Of a DNA stretch of 64,000 bases, positions 51,100 through 63,040 are shown piece by piece. How positions within the stretch are numbered: the stretch's first letter is position 1; each line of letters opens with the position of its first letter. A model generated the notes under the pieces. It worked only from the letters and a program-made list of their open reading frames with translations, searched no databases and was not told where the DNA came from. Made by a program: the position numbers and the translations under genes. This DNA comes from Chryseobacterium endalhagicum (GTDB lineage: Bacteria > Bacteroidota > Bacteroidia > Flavobacteriales > Weeksellaceae). The stretch is from assembly GCF_016745235.1 (NCBI RefSeq), contig NZ_JAELVM010000002.1, positions 62,001 through 126,000 of the forward strand, read 5' to 3'.

Positions 51100-53316
51100 A
51101 TGAAAAAAACTCTATTTGCACTTTCCGTGCTGGCATCTATTTTTGCCTATTCGCAGGAGAAAACCAATTCCGGTCCGGAAAAGGAAAAACAAATTGAAGG
51201 TGTAGTGATCACTAAAACTAAAAAAGCCGTTGAACAGAAAGCAGACCGTACGATCTTTGATTTTTCTGAACAGCCGCAACTCAATAACGGTAATGTTCTG
51301 GAGGGTATAAAAAAACTTCCGGGGCTGGTTTCTACCGATATTGCCGGAATGATGTATCAGGGGAAAATCCTTGATGTTTACCTGAACGGAAGACCTTTGA
51401 ACATTACTTCCAATGAGCTGAATTCTTTCCTTGAAGGAATGCCTGCCAATTCGGTAGACAGAATAGAGGTGATTACCCAGCCGGGTGCTGAATTTCCTGC
51501 TACTTCAGGAGGTGCGATCATGAATATTATTACGAACAAGAATGCTAATAAATATTTAACGGCTACATATTCCGGAAATTACTCGTTTACGAATTATGAT
51601 AAATTCAGAAACAGAACTACCCATTCCTTGAATCTTAATGCAAGAAATAAGCTTTTCGGATGGCAGCTGAATGTGGGACAGAATTACCGTGAAAGCATGC
51701 TGAATGGTAATCAGGATGTACTTCTTCAAAACAATACGGACAGAATCGGGCGTGGTTATTTTGCAAAATCAGGGGTAACTTTTGATCTTGGGCAGGACAG
51801 ATTGTTGCTGAACTATGATATTTACTATAATAATAACGACAATTATACCGCGAGCCGAGGACTTGCTGACATCCTTGTCACCCTTAATCCCGCAAAATAC
51901 AGGGAAGCAGATTATCAATCATCGGATGTTGCCCACACCAATAACCTAAGACAGGAGGCCGTTGTAACGTATCAGAAACGATTCAGCGACAAGTCTCAAA
52001 AGCTGGACTTCCAGTTTGGATATACGAAAGCTGACAGTAAGTTTGCCCAGGATAATTTTTTCCAGGAAGGAAATTATACTGATACCGGAGAGTTTTTCCG
52101 TCATGCAGGGATTAATGATGTCCTTAATAACAAATCGGATATGAGGGTAGCTAACTTCAAGGTAGATTATTCTCAGCCGATCAAGCTGATGGACGGCGGG
52201 AAAGTAAGTTTAGGAGGTTTATACGAAAGACAGGATTATGATACGGAAAGTAAAGGTCTTACCAATCTGGAATACCAGAGACAGACCGCTTCCACTTATC
52301 TTGAATTCCAGGCCAAGCTGAAAAAGTTTGACTTTATTTTAGGAGCCAGAGCTGAAAATTATGATATCTCAGGGATTACCAGAACAGCAAAGGATTTTGT
52401 CATTCAGGAAAGAAATCTGACAAGTTTTAACAGGTTCAAGCTTTTCCCTAATGCAAGTGTACAGTATAATCTGATGAATCAGGTGTATGTTGCTGCAAAT
52501 TACAACAAGAAGATCAACCTGCCGAGTATTTCCGCGCTGAACCCGAATAACGTAACTTTTGGCAGCCCGAATACACAGGTAACAGGTAACCCGGATCTTC
52601 AGCCAACAATTTTTGATAATTATGAATTGAAAGTTTCCGCTTTTGATTATGCTTTCATCGGGTACAGCGTAAGTTCTGCAAAAGATCAGGTTGCCCAGAT
52701 CATTATGAAAGACGGCAAAAACCTTTTCAACAGACAGGTGAATATTTCGAATATGAAAATTCACAATTTCAATGTAGGTCTTCCTGTTCCGTTTATGATC
52801 TTCAGCAAGCCGATGAGCGAGATCATGAAGTTTGATTTTAATCCTGATAAGATTAATTTCATGTACCTGTACGCCGGTTATCAGAAGCATGAAATCGACA
52901 ATCTGAACAATAAAGGTTTCTGGATTTTCAATATTATGACGCAGCTGCTTTTACCGAAGGATATCAAACTGACGGCTAATTACAGCTATCTGACACCAAA
53001 AGCAGGCTATTTCTACTTTACGGCAGATAAACCGTTCAATAATAATCTGGACATCACACTGACGAAAAAATTCATGAACAACCGTCTTACCCTTTCTGTG
53101 TTCGCGAATGATATTTTCAACGGACAGGTGATGCAGGTGTATTCCAATCCGCCTGAAGGACAGGCTGTGAAGATCAGAAGTAAGTATGATACAAGGAATT
53201 TCGGAATTTCCATCAATTATAAAATTCCTACCAGAAATAAACTGGCAAAAGAGGATCCGAACATCCTGAACCAGACTAAAAAAGAAGACTCGGGTGTGAT
53301 GCAGTCTCCGCAGTAA
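51100..53316 (+). CDS. TonB-dependent receptor-like outer-membrane barrel protein
   Basis: The 738-residue exported protein has a signal peptide (to about residue 18, FAYSQ) and a plug domain (DVYLNGRPLNITSNELNSFL and VITQPGAEFPATSGGAIMNI, about residues 90-150). The same barrel type follows as in the 45539-47659 protein; the two are paralogous in layout, with VNG/LNGR and TPPSKYEAQGNSGI versus QPGAEFPATSGGA. The C-terminus (NILNQTKKEDSG) extends past the final strand. The ligand is unknown. It is divergent from the large TonB receptor and followed by a clean terminator. Confidence 0.88.
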   Translation: MKKTLFALSVLASIFAYSQEKTNSGPEKEKQIEGVVITKTKKAVEQKADRTIFDFSEQPQLNNGNVLEGIKKLPGLVSTDIAGMMYQGKILDVYLNGRPLNITSNELNSFLEGMPANSVDRIEVITQPGAEFPATSGGAIMNIITNKNANKYLTATYSGNYSFTNYDKFRNRTTHSLNLNARNKLFGWQLNVGQNYRESMLNGNQDVLLQNNTDRIGRGYFAKSGVTFDLGQDRLLLNYDIYYNNNDNYTASRGLADILVTLNPAKYREADYQSSDVAHTNNLRQEAVVTYQKRFSDKSQKLDFQFGYTKADSKFAQDNFFQEGNYTDTGEFFRHAGINDVLNNKSDMRVANFKVDYSQPIKLMDGGKVSLGGLYERQDYDTESKGLTNLEYQRQTASTYLEFQAKLKKFDFILGARAENYDISGITRTAKDFVIQERNLTSFNRFKLFPNASVQYNLMNQVYVAANYNKKINLPSISALNPNNVTFGSPNTQVTGNPDLQPTIFDNYELKVSAFDYAFIGYSVSSAKDQVAQIIMKDGKNLFNRQVNISNMKIHNFNVGLPVPFMIFSKPMSEIMKFDFNPDKINFMYLYAGYQKHEIDNLNNKGFWIFNIMTQLLLPKDIKLTANYSYLTPKAGYFYFTADKPFNNNLDITLTKKFMNNRLTLSVFANDIFNGQVMQVYSNPPEGQAVKIRSKYDTRNFGISINYKIPTRNKLAKEDPNILNQTKKEDSGVMQSPQ

Positions 53317-53333
53317 TCTATTCATATAAAATA

Positions 53334-53364
53334 AGGCAGTAAAGAAATTTTACTGCCTGTTTTT
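53334..53364 (+). terminator. Intrinsic terminator of the barrel gene
   Basis: AGGCAGTAAA (53334-53343) pairs with TTTACTGCCT (53349-53358), followed by GTTTTTT. Confidence 0.85.
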
Positions 53365-53367
53365 TCC

Positions 53368-53449
53368 CGCAAAGCAAGACAAAGGTTTTGTACTTTATGC
53401 TGATTTTAAGGTAGACAAAGCCGCTAACGCTTATTATCGAAATACAAGG
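53368..53449 (+). repeat. CGCAAAGCAAGACAAAG element, copy B
   Basis: It begins CGCAAAGCAAGACAAAG, then GATTTTAAGGTAGACAAAG, GCCGCTAACGCTTAT and GAAATACAAGG, matching copy A with about one difference in five. It lies directly behind the terminator of the barrel gene. Confidence 0.75.
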
Positions 53450-53489
53450 TTGGGGCTGAATACTTTTATTCTATATTTTTCTTTCCGGA

Positions 53490-54200
53490 TTAAAAATTTA
53501 TTGTTTGAAATCTCCAGTGCAAAGTATCAATAAGGGTAAGCTGGTCCGTTTGTATAGGAAGTCCTGTGATTATTTTCAGAGTCTGCATCGCCATCATGCT
53601 TCCTACAATGCCCGCCAGAGCTCCCAGAACTCCAAGACTGTCGCAATCCGGAGCATCCTCATCAAAAGGCGGTTCGGGGAAAAGTTCTCTCAGATTTTTG
53701 CTTCCTTTATAATTAAAAACCGCCACCTGTCCTGAAAAACCCAGTATGCTTCCATAGACCAAAGGTTTTCCGAGCTTCACACAGGTATCATTGATCAGAT
53801 ATCTTGTTGTAAAATTATCGGAACCATCTACAACAATATCATATTGTGAGAGAATATCTTCTGCGTTTGAATTGTCTATTTTCTTATCGATTCCGGTAAA
53901 TTTTACCTGATGATTAAGAGTTTTTACAAAAATTTCCGCACTTGTTATCTTTGAAATTCCGACGGTATTTTCAGTATGGATGATCTGGCGGTTCAGATTG
54001 TGAAGTTCAACCTCATCAAAGTCAGAAACTGCCAGATTTCCAACTCCGGCAGCTGCAAGGTACTGGATAACGGGACTTCCCAAACCTCCAGCCCCAATAA
54101 CAAGAACTTTAGCATTCATGATTTTCCGCTGACCTTCCAGACCGATTTCTTCGATAAAAACCTGGCGGCTGTACCTTACAAAAGTATCTTTGCTTTTCAT
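53490..54200 (-). CDS. thiF: ThiF/MoeB/HesA-family adenylyltransferase
   Basis: The 236-residue E1-like enzyme adenylates the C-terminal Gly-Gly of ThiS for sulfur transfer. It has the nucleotide-binding GAGGLGSPVIQYLAAAGVG (about residues 34-52), DFDEVELHNLNRQ, and VDGSDNFTTRYLIN. The zinc-binding CxxC pairs of some MoeB/ThiF proteins are not seen. It is the last gene of the thi series, 140 bp after thiH, separated by a MITE-like element. The ATG at 54224 would be built from the element's end, so 54200 is preferred. Confidence 0.9.
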   Translation of the reverse strand: MKSKDTFVRYSRQVFIEEIGLEGQRKIMNAKVLVIGAGGLGSPVIQYLAAAGVGNLAVSDFDEVELHNLNRQIIHTENTVGISKITSAEIFVKTLNHQVKFTGIDKKIDNSNAEDILSQYDIVVDGSDNFTTRYLINDTCVKLGKPLVYGSILGFSGQVAVFNYKGSKNLRELFPEPPFDEDAPDCDSLGVLGALAGIVGSMMAMQTLKIITGLPIQTDQLTLIDTLHWRFQTINF

Positions 54201-54215
54201 TTTGCTATAATTATT

Positions 54216-54336
54216 TTGAACCATTAAGATCTTTTAAGAGGTTAAGGAATATTAAGGTGGGCGTTGCTTTGAGATTAAAAAAAATATTGATTTTTCTTAA
54301 TTAAACTTAATGACTTCAATATTCTTAATGGTTTAA
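54216..54336. mobile_element. MITE-like element, shorter relative of 18723-18934
   Basis: The left end TTGAACCATTAAGAT (54216-54230) matches the other copy. The right end ATTCTTAATGGTTTAA (54321-54336) is its imperfect inverse. The internal TTAAGAGGTTAAGGAATATTAAGG is shared. It is inserted in the thi operon between thiH and thiF and has no ORF. Confidence 0.55.
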
Positions 54337-54340
54337 TTTT

Positions 54341-55459
54341 TTAAATTCCGCTGTACGCCGGGTCCCAGTCTTTCATCACCGGATCATAGCCTGCTTTTCT
54401 GATGATGCTTTTTACTTCTTCCATACTTCTCTCGTCACTGGTTTCAAACTGTTCCAGGGATTCCACGTCTACGGCATAGCCTCCCGGATTGGTTTTTGAA
54501 GCTGCACTCATCGTTGTAGCCCCGAGTGAGATGATATGGTTTCTGAATTTTTCGCTTTCCCTTGTGGATATTGAAATTTCAAGATCTTCATTCCAGATTC
54601 TGTAGGCACAGATCAGTTGAAGCAGATCTTTGTCTTCCATGATAAAATTAGGTTCGATGATTCCTTCTGCCGGTCTTAATCGTGGAAAGGAAACAGAAAA
54701 ACGGCTTTTCCAATACTGCTTCTGAAGATAGTCGATGTGCAGAGCATTAAAGAAACTGTCTACCCGCCAGTCTTCAAGGCCAAGCAAAACCCCCAGGCCA
54801 ATTTTATGAATGCCTGCTCTGCCAATTCTGTCCGGCGTATCCAGCCTGAAATGGAAGTTTGATTTTTTTCCTTTGGGATGGTATTCTTTATAGACTTCCT
54901 GATGATAGGTTTCCTGATACACCAGAACAGAATAAACGCCTGCCTGATGCAGCTGCAGGTATTCTTCTTCAGACAAAGGCTGTACCTCGATTGAAATATT
55001 GGCAAAATGAGGCCTCAGCTGGTGAACGGCATTCAGAAAGTAAGAAATTCCCACTGTTTTGTTCGCTTCTCCGCTTACGAGCAGAACATGGTTCACTTCC
55101 ATTGATTTTAACACGGAAGCTTCAATCATCAATTCTGTATCGGAAAGGGTTTTCCTTCTTACGTCGTTATCCAGGCTGAAACCGCAGTAGGTACAGATAT
55201 TCTGGCATTCATTGCTGAGATACATCGGTGCATACAGCTGAATGGTTTTTCCAAACCGTTTCTGGGTAAGCTGGCGGGTCATTTTTGCCATCAGTTCCAG
55301 TTCCGAAGCTGCCGCAGGGGAAATCAGGTTCAGAAAATCATCCAGGGTTTTATTTTTTTTCCGGAGGCTGTTCAGAACGTCGGAATGGGTTACTTTTCCC
55401 AATCTTTCTTTTATGTCATCCCAATGATAGCGTTCAAAAACATCTTTAAAGCTGGTCAT
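54341..55459 (-). CDS. thiH: 2-iminoacetate synthase (radical SAM)
   Basis: The 372-residue radical SAM enzyme cleaves tyrosine to p-cresol and 2-iminoacetate (dehydroglycine) for thiazole formation. The cluster motif CxxxCxxC is CQNICTYC at about residue 88. The family context (ISIEVQPLSEEEY, YHPKGKKSNFHFRLDTPDRIG) is typical. It ends in a BATS-like domain (GGYAVDVESLEQFETSDERS). The use of ThiH rather than the oxygen-dependent ThiO is visible here. thiG begins 15 bp away. Confidence 0.95.
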   Translation of the reverse strand: MTSFKDVFERYHWDDIKERLGKVTHSDVLNSLRKKNKTLDDFLNLISPAAASELELMAKMTRQLTQKRFGKTIQLYAPMYLSNECQNICTYCGFSLDNDVRRKTLSDTELMIEASVLKSMEVNHVLLVSGEANKTVGISYFLNAVHQLRPHFANISIEVQPLSEEEYLQLHQAGVYSVLVYQETYHQEVYKEYHPKGKKSNFHFRLDTPDRIGRAGIHKIGLGVLLGLEDWRVDSFFNALHIDYLQKQYWKSRFSVSFPRLRPAEGIIEPNFIMEDKDLLQLICAYRIWNEDLEISISTRESEKFRNHIISLGATTMSAASKTNPGGYAVDVESLEQFETSDERSMEEVKSIIRKAGYDPVMKDWDPAYSGI

Positions 55460-55473
55460 TATTTTTCGCTTAA

Positions 55474-56250
55474 TTATTCAAATAAAAAAGAAGTCAGCGG
55501 GCTTGAAGCTTCGGCATGATCCGCTATCGCTCCCAACCCTGATTCGTAGGCTCTTCTTCCGGCAATCACGCCTTCTTTAAAAGCCAAAGCCATATTCACA
55601 GGGTTTTGTGCCACTGCTATTGCGGTGTTTACCAGAACAGCATCTGCTCCCATTTCCATAGCTTTTGCAGCATCTGAAGGTGCCCCGATTCCGGCATCCA
55701 CTACAACGGGAACATTACTCTGGCTGATGATAATCTCCAGGAAATCCAGTGTTCTTAACCCTTTATTGGTCCCGATTGGAGCTCCCAAAGGCATTACCAC
55801 AGCTGTTCCTGCATCTTCAAGCCGTTTGCATAAAACAGGATCGGCATGAATGTAAGGCATCACGATAAATCCCAGTTTGGCAAGCTCTTCCGTCGCGTAC
55901 AGGGTTTCAATAGGATCCGGAAGAAGGTATTTGGGATCGGGATGTATTTCCAGTTTTACCCAGTTGGTTTCCAGGGCTTCTCTTGCCAGCTCGGCTGCCA
56001 GTACCGCTTCTTTTGCAGTTCTTGCCCCGGAAGTATTGGGAAGGAGATGAACTTTGGTTTCTTTTAATGAATCCAGCAGGCCGTCTTCTGCCGCACCGGA
56101 ATCTATCCTTTTCAAGGCCATGGTGACCATATCGGTGCCTGAAGCTACAACAGAGGCGGCCATTTCCTGCAGATTTCCGAATTTTCCTGTTCCCAGAAAC
56201 AGTCTCGAATCAAATACTCTGTCTGCTATTATTAATTTCTGATTATTCAT
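55474..56250 (-). CDS. thiG: Thiazole synthase
   Basis: The 258-residue TIM-barrel protein condenses 1-deoxyxylulose 5-phosphate, dehydroglycine and ThiS-thiocarboxylate to the thiazole phosphate. Motifs [66 protein letters not shown] and VNTAIAVAQ are present. The Schiff-base lysine is in VKLEI. It overlaps thiE by 4 bp (ATGA), so the two are coupled. Confidence 0.97.
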   Translation of the reverse strand: MNNQKLIIADRVFDSRLFLGTGKFGNLQEMAASVVASGTDMVTMALKRIDSGAAEDGLLDSLKETKVHLLPNTSGARTAKEAVLAAELAREALETNWVKLEIHPDPKYLLPDPIETLYATEELAKLGFIVMPYIHADPVLCKRLEDAGTAVVMPLGAPIGTNKGLRTLDFLEIIISQSNVPVVVDAGIGAPSDAAKAMEMGADAVLVNTAIAVAQNPVNMALAFKEGVIAGRRAYESGLGAIADHAEASSPLTSFLFE

Positions 56251-56861
56251 ATCATTGCTTTTTTAAATTCACTGATCACAGACGGCTGGCTGGTGATCTC
56301 ACCTGAGATGGCTGCACCATAGATCCCGATCTGCTGGAGGCGTTCCATATCCTGAAGGACCACTCCTCCGATGGCAAAAATTTTTGGAACCGGAATTGAG
56401 TTTTCTTTTAAATGGTTCACCATATCCTGATAGCCTTCAAAACCTAAAATAGGACTCAGCTGCTCTTTTGTGGAGGTAAACCTCAACGGTCCCAAACCGA
56501 TATAATCACATGGTTCACCAATTCTTTGAAGCACATCTGCAATGGTGTTTGCGGTTCCCCCGATGATTTTATTTTTACCGAGAATATGTCTGGCAATATC
56601 GATGGACAGGTCTTTTAGGCCCAGATGAACGCCATCCGCATCTATATCTTTTGCTATATCAACATGGTCATTAATGATACAGGCTGCCTGGTAATCTGAG
56701 CACAGCTTTTTTGAAATTTCACAAAGTTTAAAAAATTCGTTTTCATCCGCGTTTTTCCAACGGACCTGTACCCATTTCACACCATGATCCAAAGCTTGCC
56801 GGATATTATATTCCTGCTCTTCTCTTGTGTGTCCCTGAGATATGTATTGTAATTTTTCCAT
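56247..56861 (-). CDS. thiE: Thiamine-phosphate synthase
   Basis: The 204-residue enzyme joins HMP-PP and thiazole phosphate to thiamine phosphate. It has [29 protein letters not shown] with the magnesium-binding Asp residues, [11 protein letters not shown] and FAIGGV, the ThiE active-site blocks. It is the better candidate for true ThiE of the two related proteins in the operon. It lies 7 bp after the TenI-like gene and overlaps thiG. Confidence 0.93.
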   Translation of the reverse strand: MEKLQYISQGHTREEQEYNIRQALDHGVKWVQVRWKNADENEFFKLCEISKKLCSDYQAACIINDHVDIAKDIDADGVHLGLKDLSIDIARHILGKNKIIGGTANTIADVLQRIGEPCDYIGLGPLRFTSTKEQLSPILGFEGYQDMVNHLKENSIPVPKIFAIGGVVLQDMERLQQIGIYGAAISGEITSQPSVISEFKKAMI

Positions 56862-56868
56862 GATTTAA

Positions 56869-59487
<2,619 letters not shown>

Positions 59488-59520
59488 TCCTAATTATTTT
59501 ATATACTTTAGGAATGGCTC

Positions 59521-59540
59521 TTATTGTACAGTGGAATGTA
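59521..59540 (-). promoter_or_regulatory. Hairpin in the expression platform of the thi riboswitch
   Basis: TGTACA is repeated on either side of a 6-base loop (about 59525-59542). Since TGTACA is self-complementary it forms a 6-bp stem between the TPP aptamer and thiS. It may be the switching hairpin. Confidence 0.45.
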
Positions 59541-59554
59541 CAGCAAAAGTCATC

Positions 59555-59640
59555 AGCTTTTCCCTACGCTGGTATAATCCAGATCAGGTTCAAAGGGTAA
59601 AGTCTCAGTCTGTATGTGTACAGACACCCCTAAAGTCGGG
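59555..59640 (-). promoter_or_regulatory. TPP riboswitch (THI element) of the thi operon
   Basis: The transcript shows AGGGGTGTC, an extended CTGTACACATACAG arm, ACTGAGACTTTACCC, TTTGAACCTGATCTGGATTATACCAGCGTAGGGA. The conserved TPP-binding blocks (CTGAGA, ACCC, TGAACCTGATCTGGATTATACCAGCG) are all present. A -7 box lies at 59669-59676. Confidence 0.96.
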
Positions 59641-59668
59641 ACGAAGGTAGACATTTTTTCAGAACGGG

Positions 59669-59676
59669 CAAAATTA
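59669..59676 (-). promoter_or_regulatory. -7 box for the thi operon
   Basis: The reverse strand reads TAATTTTG, an exact TAnnTTTG match about 30 bp upstream of the riboswitch. Confidence 0.55.
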
Positions 59677-59689
59677 AGTTTCAAAAGAA

Positions 59690-59717
59690 AGCCCGGAGCT
59701 GTTGAGAACTCCGGGCT
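59690..59717. terminator. Intrinsic terminator of the T9SS-secreted protein gene
   Basis: AGCCCGGAG (59690-59698) pairs with CTCCGGGCT (59709-59717), 25 bp after the stop on the reverse strand, followed by TTTCTTTT. It overlaps the thi promoter region. Confidence 0.78.
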
Positions 59718-59741
59718 ATTAAATGCTTTATTAAAAAAGTT

Positions 59742-61802
59742 TTATTTTTTAATGGCTTTGATATGGGTAGCACTTCCATCTTTCATGGTCAAATGAAGAA
59801 TATACAACCCGGATTTTAAATCTCCCAGATCAATTTCTCTGGACAGATGATCAAGCGTTCTGATATTTCTTCCTGCACTGTCGAAAACCTGAATAGATTT
59901 TACTTTTTCAATATCAGTAATCGTTATGATATCTTTAAACGGATTAGGATATACTTTCATCTGCTCTTTCCTATTTACTTCCGATGTGCTTAAGCAGGCA
60001 CTGTCTACCGTAGCGGTCACCGTTGTTCTTACACTTTCACAGCTGCTGGTGATCTGCCAGTCGTAGAAATAATAATACGATGTTGAAGGCGAATTTGCCG
60101 TTAGATTTCCATCCGTTATAGACATTACCCCCGGAACTGTAAACGGATAACTGCCCCAGCTGCTTCCGGATTCTCTTACCAGACTGCTTACACCGCCGGC
60201 TCTGGTCAGCATCATTAATTTATACTTGGTTCCCGGTTGAACGGTAAAATTCAAAGGGACATAGGTTTTTACATACGGAGCCGGAGAACCCGTCAGGTTT
60301 ACCGTAATGGTTTGCAGGGTTACAGCCGGAGAAACGTTTCCGTCCTGCAGTGCAATTTCTACAGTTCCTGCTCCGGTACCCATCGGATATACATACACTC
60401 CATTGATTGTAGTTGTCGAATAGACATCAAAAAGAAGACCTGCATCCAGGGTATATCCTGATGTAGATATGGCATTCGTCAATCCCGTTGCGGATGAACT
60501 TCCCGTTGAAGCCGCTACGTAATATTGTGTTGTATTGCTCAGAGCCGGTGTCGCAAAACTTGCCCCGGTACCCACTACATTTCCTGCGGTAGAAGCATCA
60601 TACCACTTGATAGATGCTCCTGCATCGGCTGTGGCAGTAAGTGTTGCAGACTGACCAGGGCAAACCGTTGCACCGGAAGTGGTAAGTATTGCCGGCGGCA
60701 GGCATTGTGTTACAACCTGTACAGGCTGAAGAGACCAGATGCTTGTATTTCCGCCTCCACAATTTGATCTGATCCACACGTAATACAAGGTAGAAGGAGC
60801 CAACGGTCCTATTGAGGCTGAAGTTCCCGGAACATTTGGATTCGTAGGGGGTGTGGAAGATGTCGGAGCCGTGTTCGTGGTGCTGTAGTAAATATCATAT
60901 CCTGAAGGAGATGACGGGGAAGCAGTCCATGAAACGTTCGAACTGTTATTGGTTGTTGTTCCTCCTGTAAGGCCCGATGGAGCATAACATGTTGGAGGAG
61001 TCCAGATGTAGGTTAATCCCGCAGTTGGCATTCCCGGAACTGAATTCACCGTATTAAATGCCTGTGTACTGCTATTTGCCGTACCGGGAGTGGAGTTGAC
61101 AAATTCTAAAGTCGTTGCATTAAGACGGGTATTGAAATCCGTTGCAGCAGCTCCTCTCAGGCCTATCTGAGCTGTTCCTGAAATACTTGCAGATCCTACT
61201 AAATAAGCTCCGTTGCTATACACCATCTGAATAACATTAGAGGTTTCCTGCAAGCGGATCTGGAATGAAAAAGTATAGGCTGCAGTGGTAGAAGTGCTGC
61301 TGTTCGGTCTGAAATTTCTCCACTGGATCACGGTTTCGCGATTGGGAGCAGTACCGGATGTTTCCCACATGATATCACCTGTGGTTCCGGCAATGTCGAA
61401 AACACTGCTTATATCGCGTCCAAAAACAGAAACGGCACCATCATAAGCAGTTGTACTTGATATGGGTGTAGTCGTTGTGGTACCAGGAGTAGTGGCACCA
61501 AAAGTGATAAACCCGTTACTTGATACATTCAATGCGTTGTATGCCGTTCCGTTAAAAACAAAATCGAAGGGCATGGTTACCGGATAGACATTGCTGTTAA
61601 GGTTGGTTGCCGAGGCATTACCGGTAGCAACTCCCAGTACGGTTCCGGAGATTGGACTATACGTTCCTGCCGATTGGGTAAAACTGTAGGCACTTACCTG
61701 AGCCTCAACCGTAGTAGCGGCAGCAAGCAGTACAAAACTGAAGGCAGCCTTCAGGTACTTTTTCTTTTCGTTGCCGAAGAAAAATTTGTAAAAATGTTTC
61801 AT
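59742..61802 (-). CDS. Type IX secretion-targeted surface protein with FN3 and Ig-like domains
   Basis: The 686-residue protein has a signal peptide (FVLLAAATTVEAQ, about residue 35). A Thr/Ser/Gly-rich N-terminal beta domain follows (about residues 40-270), then a fibronectin type III domain (CYAPSGLTGG...SGYDIYYS, about 275-365) and an Ig-like domain (TTSGATVCPGQSATLTATA, about 370-435). The C-terminus is a T9SS type A sorting domain (KVYPNPFKDIITI, FDSAGRNI, LKSGLYILHLTMKDG), removed during Por secretion. It is probably a surface adhesin or carbohydrate-binding protein; no catalytic motif was seen. Confidence 0.88.
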   Translation of the reverse strand: MKHFYKFFFGNEKKKYLKAAFSFVLLAAATTVEAQVSAYSFTQSAGTYSPISGTVLGVATGNASATNLNSNVYPVTMPFDFVFNGTAYNALNVSSNGFITFGATTPGTTTTTPISSTTAYDGAVSVFGRDISSVFDIAGTTGDIMWETSGTAPNRETVIQWRNFRPNSSTSTTAAYTFSFQIRLQETSNVIQMVYSNGAYLVGSASISGTAQIGLRGAAATDFNTRLNATTLEFVNSTPGTANSSTQAFNTVNSVPGMPTAGLTYIWTPPTCYAPSGLTGGTTTNNSSNVSWTASPSSPSGYDIYYSTTNTAPTSSTPPTNPNVPGTSASIGPLAPSTLYYVWIRSNCGGGNTSIWSLQPVQVVTQCLPPAILTTSGATVCPGQSATLTATADAGASIKWYDASTAGNVVGTGASFATPALSNTTQYYVAASTGSSSATGLTNAISTSGYTLDAGLLFDVYSTTTINGVYVYPMGTGAGTVEIALQDGNVSPAVTLQTITVNLTGSPAPYVKTYVPLNFTVQPGTKYKLMMLTRAGGVSSLVRESGSSWGSYPFTVPGVMSITDGNLTANSPSTSYYYFYDWQITSSCESVRTTVTATVDSACLSTSEVNRKEQMKVYPNPFKDIITITDIEKVKSIQVFDSAGRNIRTLDHLSREIDLGDLKSGLYILHLTMKDGSATHIKAIKK

Positions 61803-61976
61803 AATTGAATAGGGAATTTAGATTACCGACTAATGTATGAAAATTTTAAAATACTTCATTAAAAAATCAATTTTAACAAAATATTTATAACAAATCAAAA
61901 TAAAACAAATCAATTCACCACATAAAACAAGAAAATAATATAAAATAATTTTACACAAAAGCCTTTCTTTAAAGCA

Positions 61977-62004
61977 AAAACCATCTCAAAATAGAGATGG
62001 TTTT
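61977..62004. terminator. Bidirectional hairpin terminator
   Basis: AAAACCATCTC (61977-61987) pairs with GAGATGGTTTT (61994-62004) around AAAATA, with A and T runs outside. It may end the reverse operon that includes the lipoprotein gene at 62189. Confidence 0.75.
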
Positions 62005-62093
62005 ATATTTTTTATAACCTGTTGTGCATGATGAAGCTTATCTTAATTCAAATTATTCATTTAAAAAAATTGTTTAACCTTGCTATTATTAAA

Positions 62094-62174
62094 CACAAAG
62101 AAAGACAAAGAATTAATTTAATCTATTTAAATTAAGATAAACAAAGGCGTTTTACTTACGTTCGAAATACAATG
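62094..62174 (+). repeat. CGCAAAGCAAGACAAAG element, copy C (diverged)
   Basis: It begins CACAAAGAAAGACAAAG, then AATTAAGATAAACAAAGGCG and ends TTCGAAATACAATG. The block order is the same as in copies A and B. Confidence 0.65.
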
Positions 62175-62188
62175 CATAACGGTTTTTT

Positions 62189-63019
62189 TTAATAGAAAAG
62201 TTTCAGATTTCCATTAGGCTCATACTGGTTAGTCCACTCCTGTGTGTTATAAGAAAATCCACCACCAGGCTGGGAATATCTGGTTATTTTTTTCTGCGGA
62301 TTATTCTTGGATAATGAAAGATAAAAGTATTCATCAAATAAAGCCAGCCTTTTAAAAGGGTTTTGAGCCGTATCAAAATTACTGAACTCTGTTTCTTGAA
62401 GTACGAGAAAGTCAACATTATTACGTCTTTCTGTGGCTACAACCTTTTGTAAGTTCCCGGAAGTATCATAGGTAAATCGGTCTATATAAGTTAAAATATA
62501 ATCATTCGGATCGGTCGGGACGTAAGGCATATTAGGCAATTGGGTTGAAATCTCAACAAGCTTTCCCGCGTTGTCATAAGTGTAGGTCAGATGCTTTTCC
62601 CACTCAGGATATGGTGAATCAATAACAGATTTTACTACTCTCCCCTGGCTGTCAAACTCAAATGATCTTTTATTCAGTTTAACATTAAAATCCGAACTGT
62701 AAGTACCTATAATCGCAGTGTTTCCATTATAAGATACAGTAGTGTATATAGAATTTGAAAAAACTGATCCCCCTCCTGTACTCGAAGGAAACGTCATAAT
62801 ACCTCCGATCTTTTTAATCACTTTTCCCTGCCCGTCATATTCAAAATAGTAGTTAGGGTCTTTACCCGGTGAACTTTGGGCCATAAGAGGAAATGTGCAT
62901 GAAATTTTATTGGGCGCCTGAGATACCGGCTGAGAAATTTCAGTGGAAACTTCGTCATCATTATTGGAACAAGAAGTAAAAGCCAGCAATGTGGCGAAGA
63001 AAAGTAATTTGGTTTTCAT
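62189..63019 (-). CDS. Lipoprotein with RHS/YD-like strand repeats
   Basis: The 276-residue product has a lipobox (FATLLAFTSCSNNDD, Cys at about residue 17) and several units of the form YEYDGQGKVIKKIG, FEFDSQGRVVKSV, YTYDNAGKLVEIS and FTYDTSGNLQKVV, which resemble YD/RHS-type beta repeats. These often occur in surface lipoproteins of Bacteroidota; the function is unknown. It lies 21 bp after an RluA-family gene and may be co-transcribed with it. Confidence 0.8.
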   Translation of the reverse strand: MKTKLLFFATLLAFTSCSNNDDEVSTEISQPVSQAPNKISCTFPLMAQSSPGKDPNYYFEYDGQGKVIKKIGGIMTFPSSTGGGSVFSNSIYTTVSYNGNTAIIGTYSSDFNVKLNKRSFEFDSQGRVVKSVIDSPYPEWEKHLTYTYDNAGKLVEISTQLPNMPYVPTDPNDYILTYIDRFTYDTSGNLQKVVATERRNNVDFLVLQETEFSNFDTAQNPFKRLALFDEYFYLSLSKNNPQKKITRYSQPGGGFSYNTQEWTNQYEPNGNLKLFY

Positions 63020-63040
63020 GTATACTATTAGTTTTTATCT

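Larger units (their letters stand above)
61803..62188. other. Non-coding stretch with terminator and repeat
   Basis: It is very A/T-rich. It contains a bidirectional terminator-like hairpin (61977-62004) and copy C of the CGCAAAGCAAGACAAAG-type element (62094-62174). No gene is credible. Confidence 0.75.

Noticed and set aside
54201..54224. Longer start for thiF at 54224
   Set aside because: This ATG is formed by the end of the MITE-like element and the extra eight residues are absent from the usual N-terminus (KDTFVRYSRQ).
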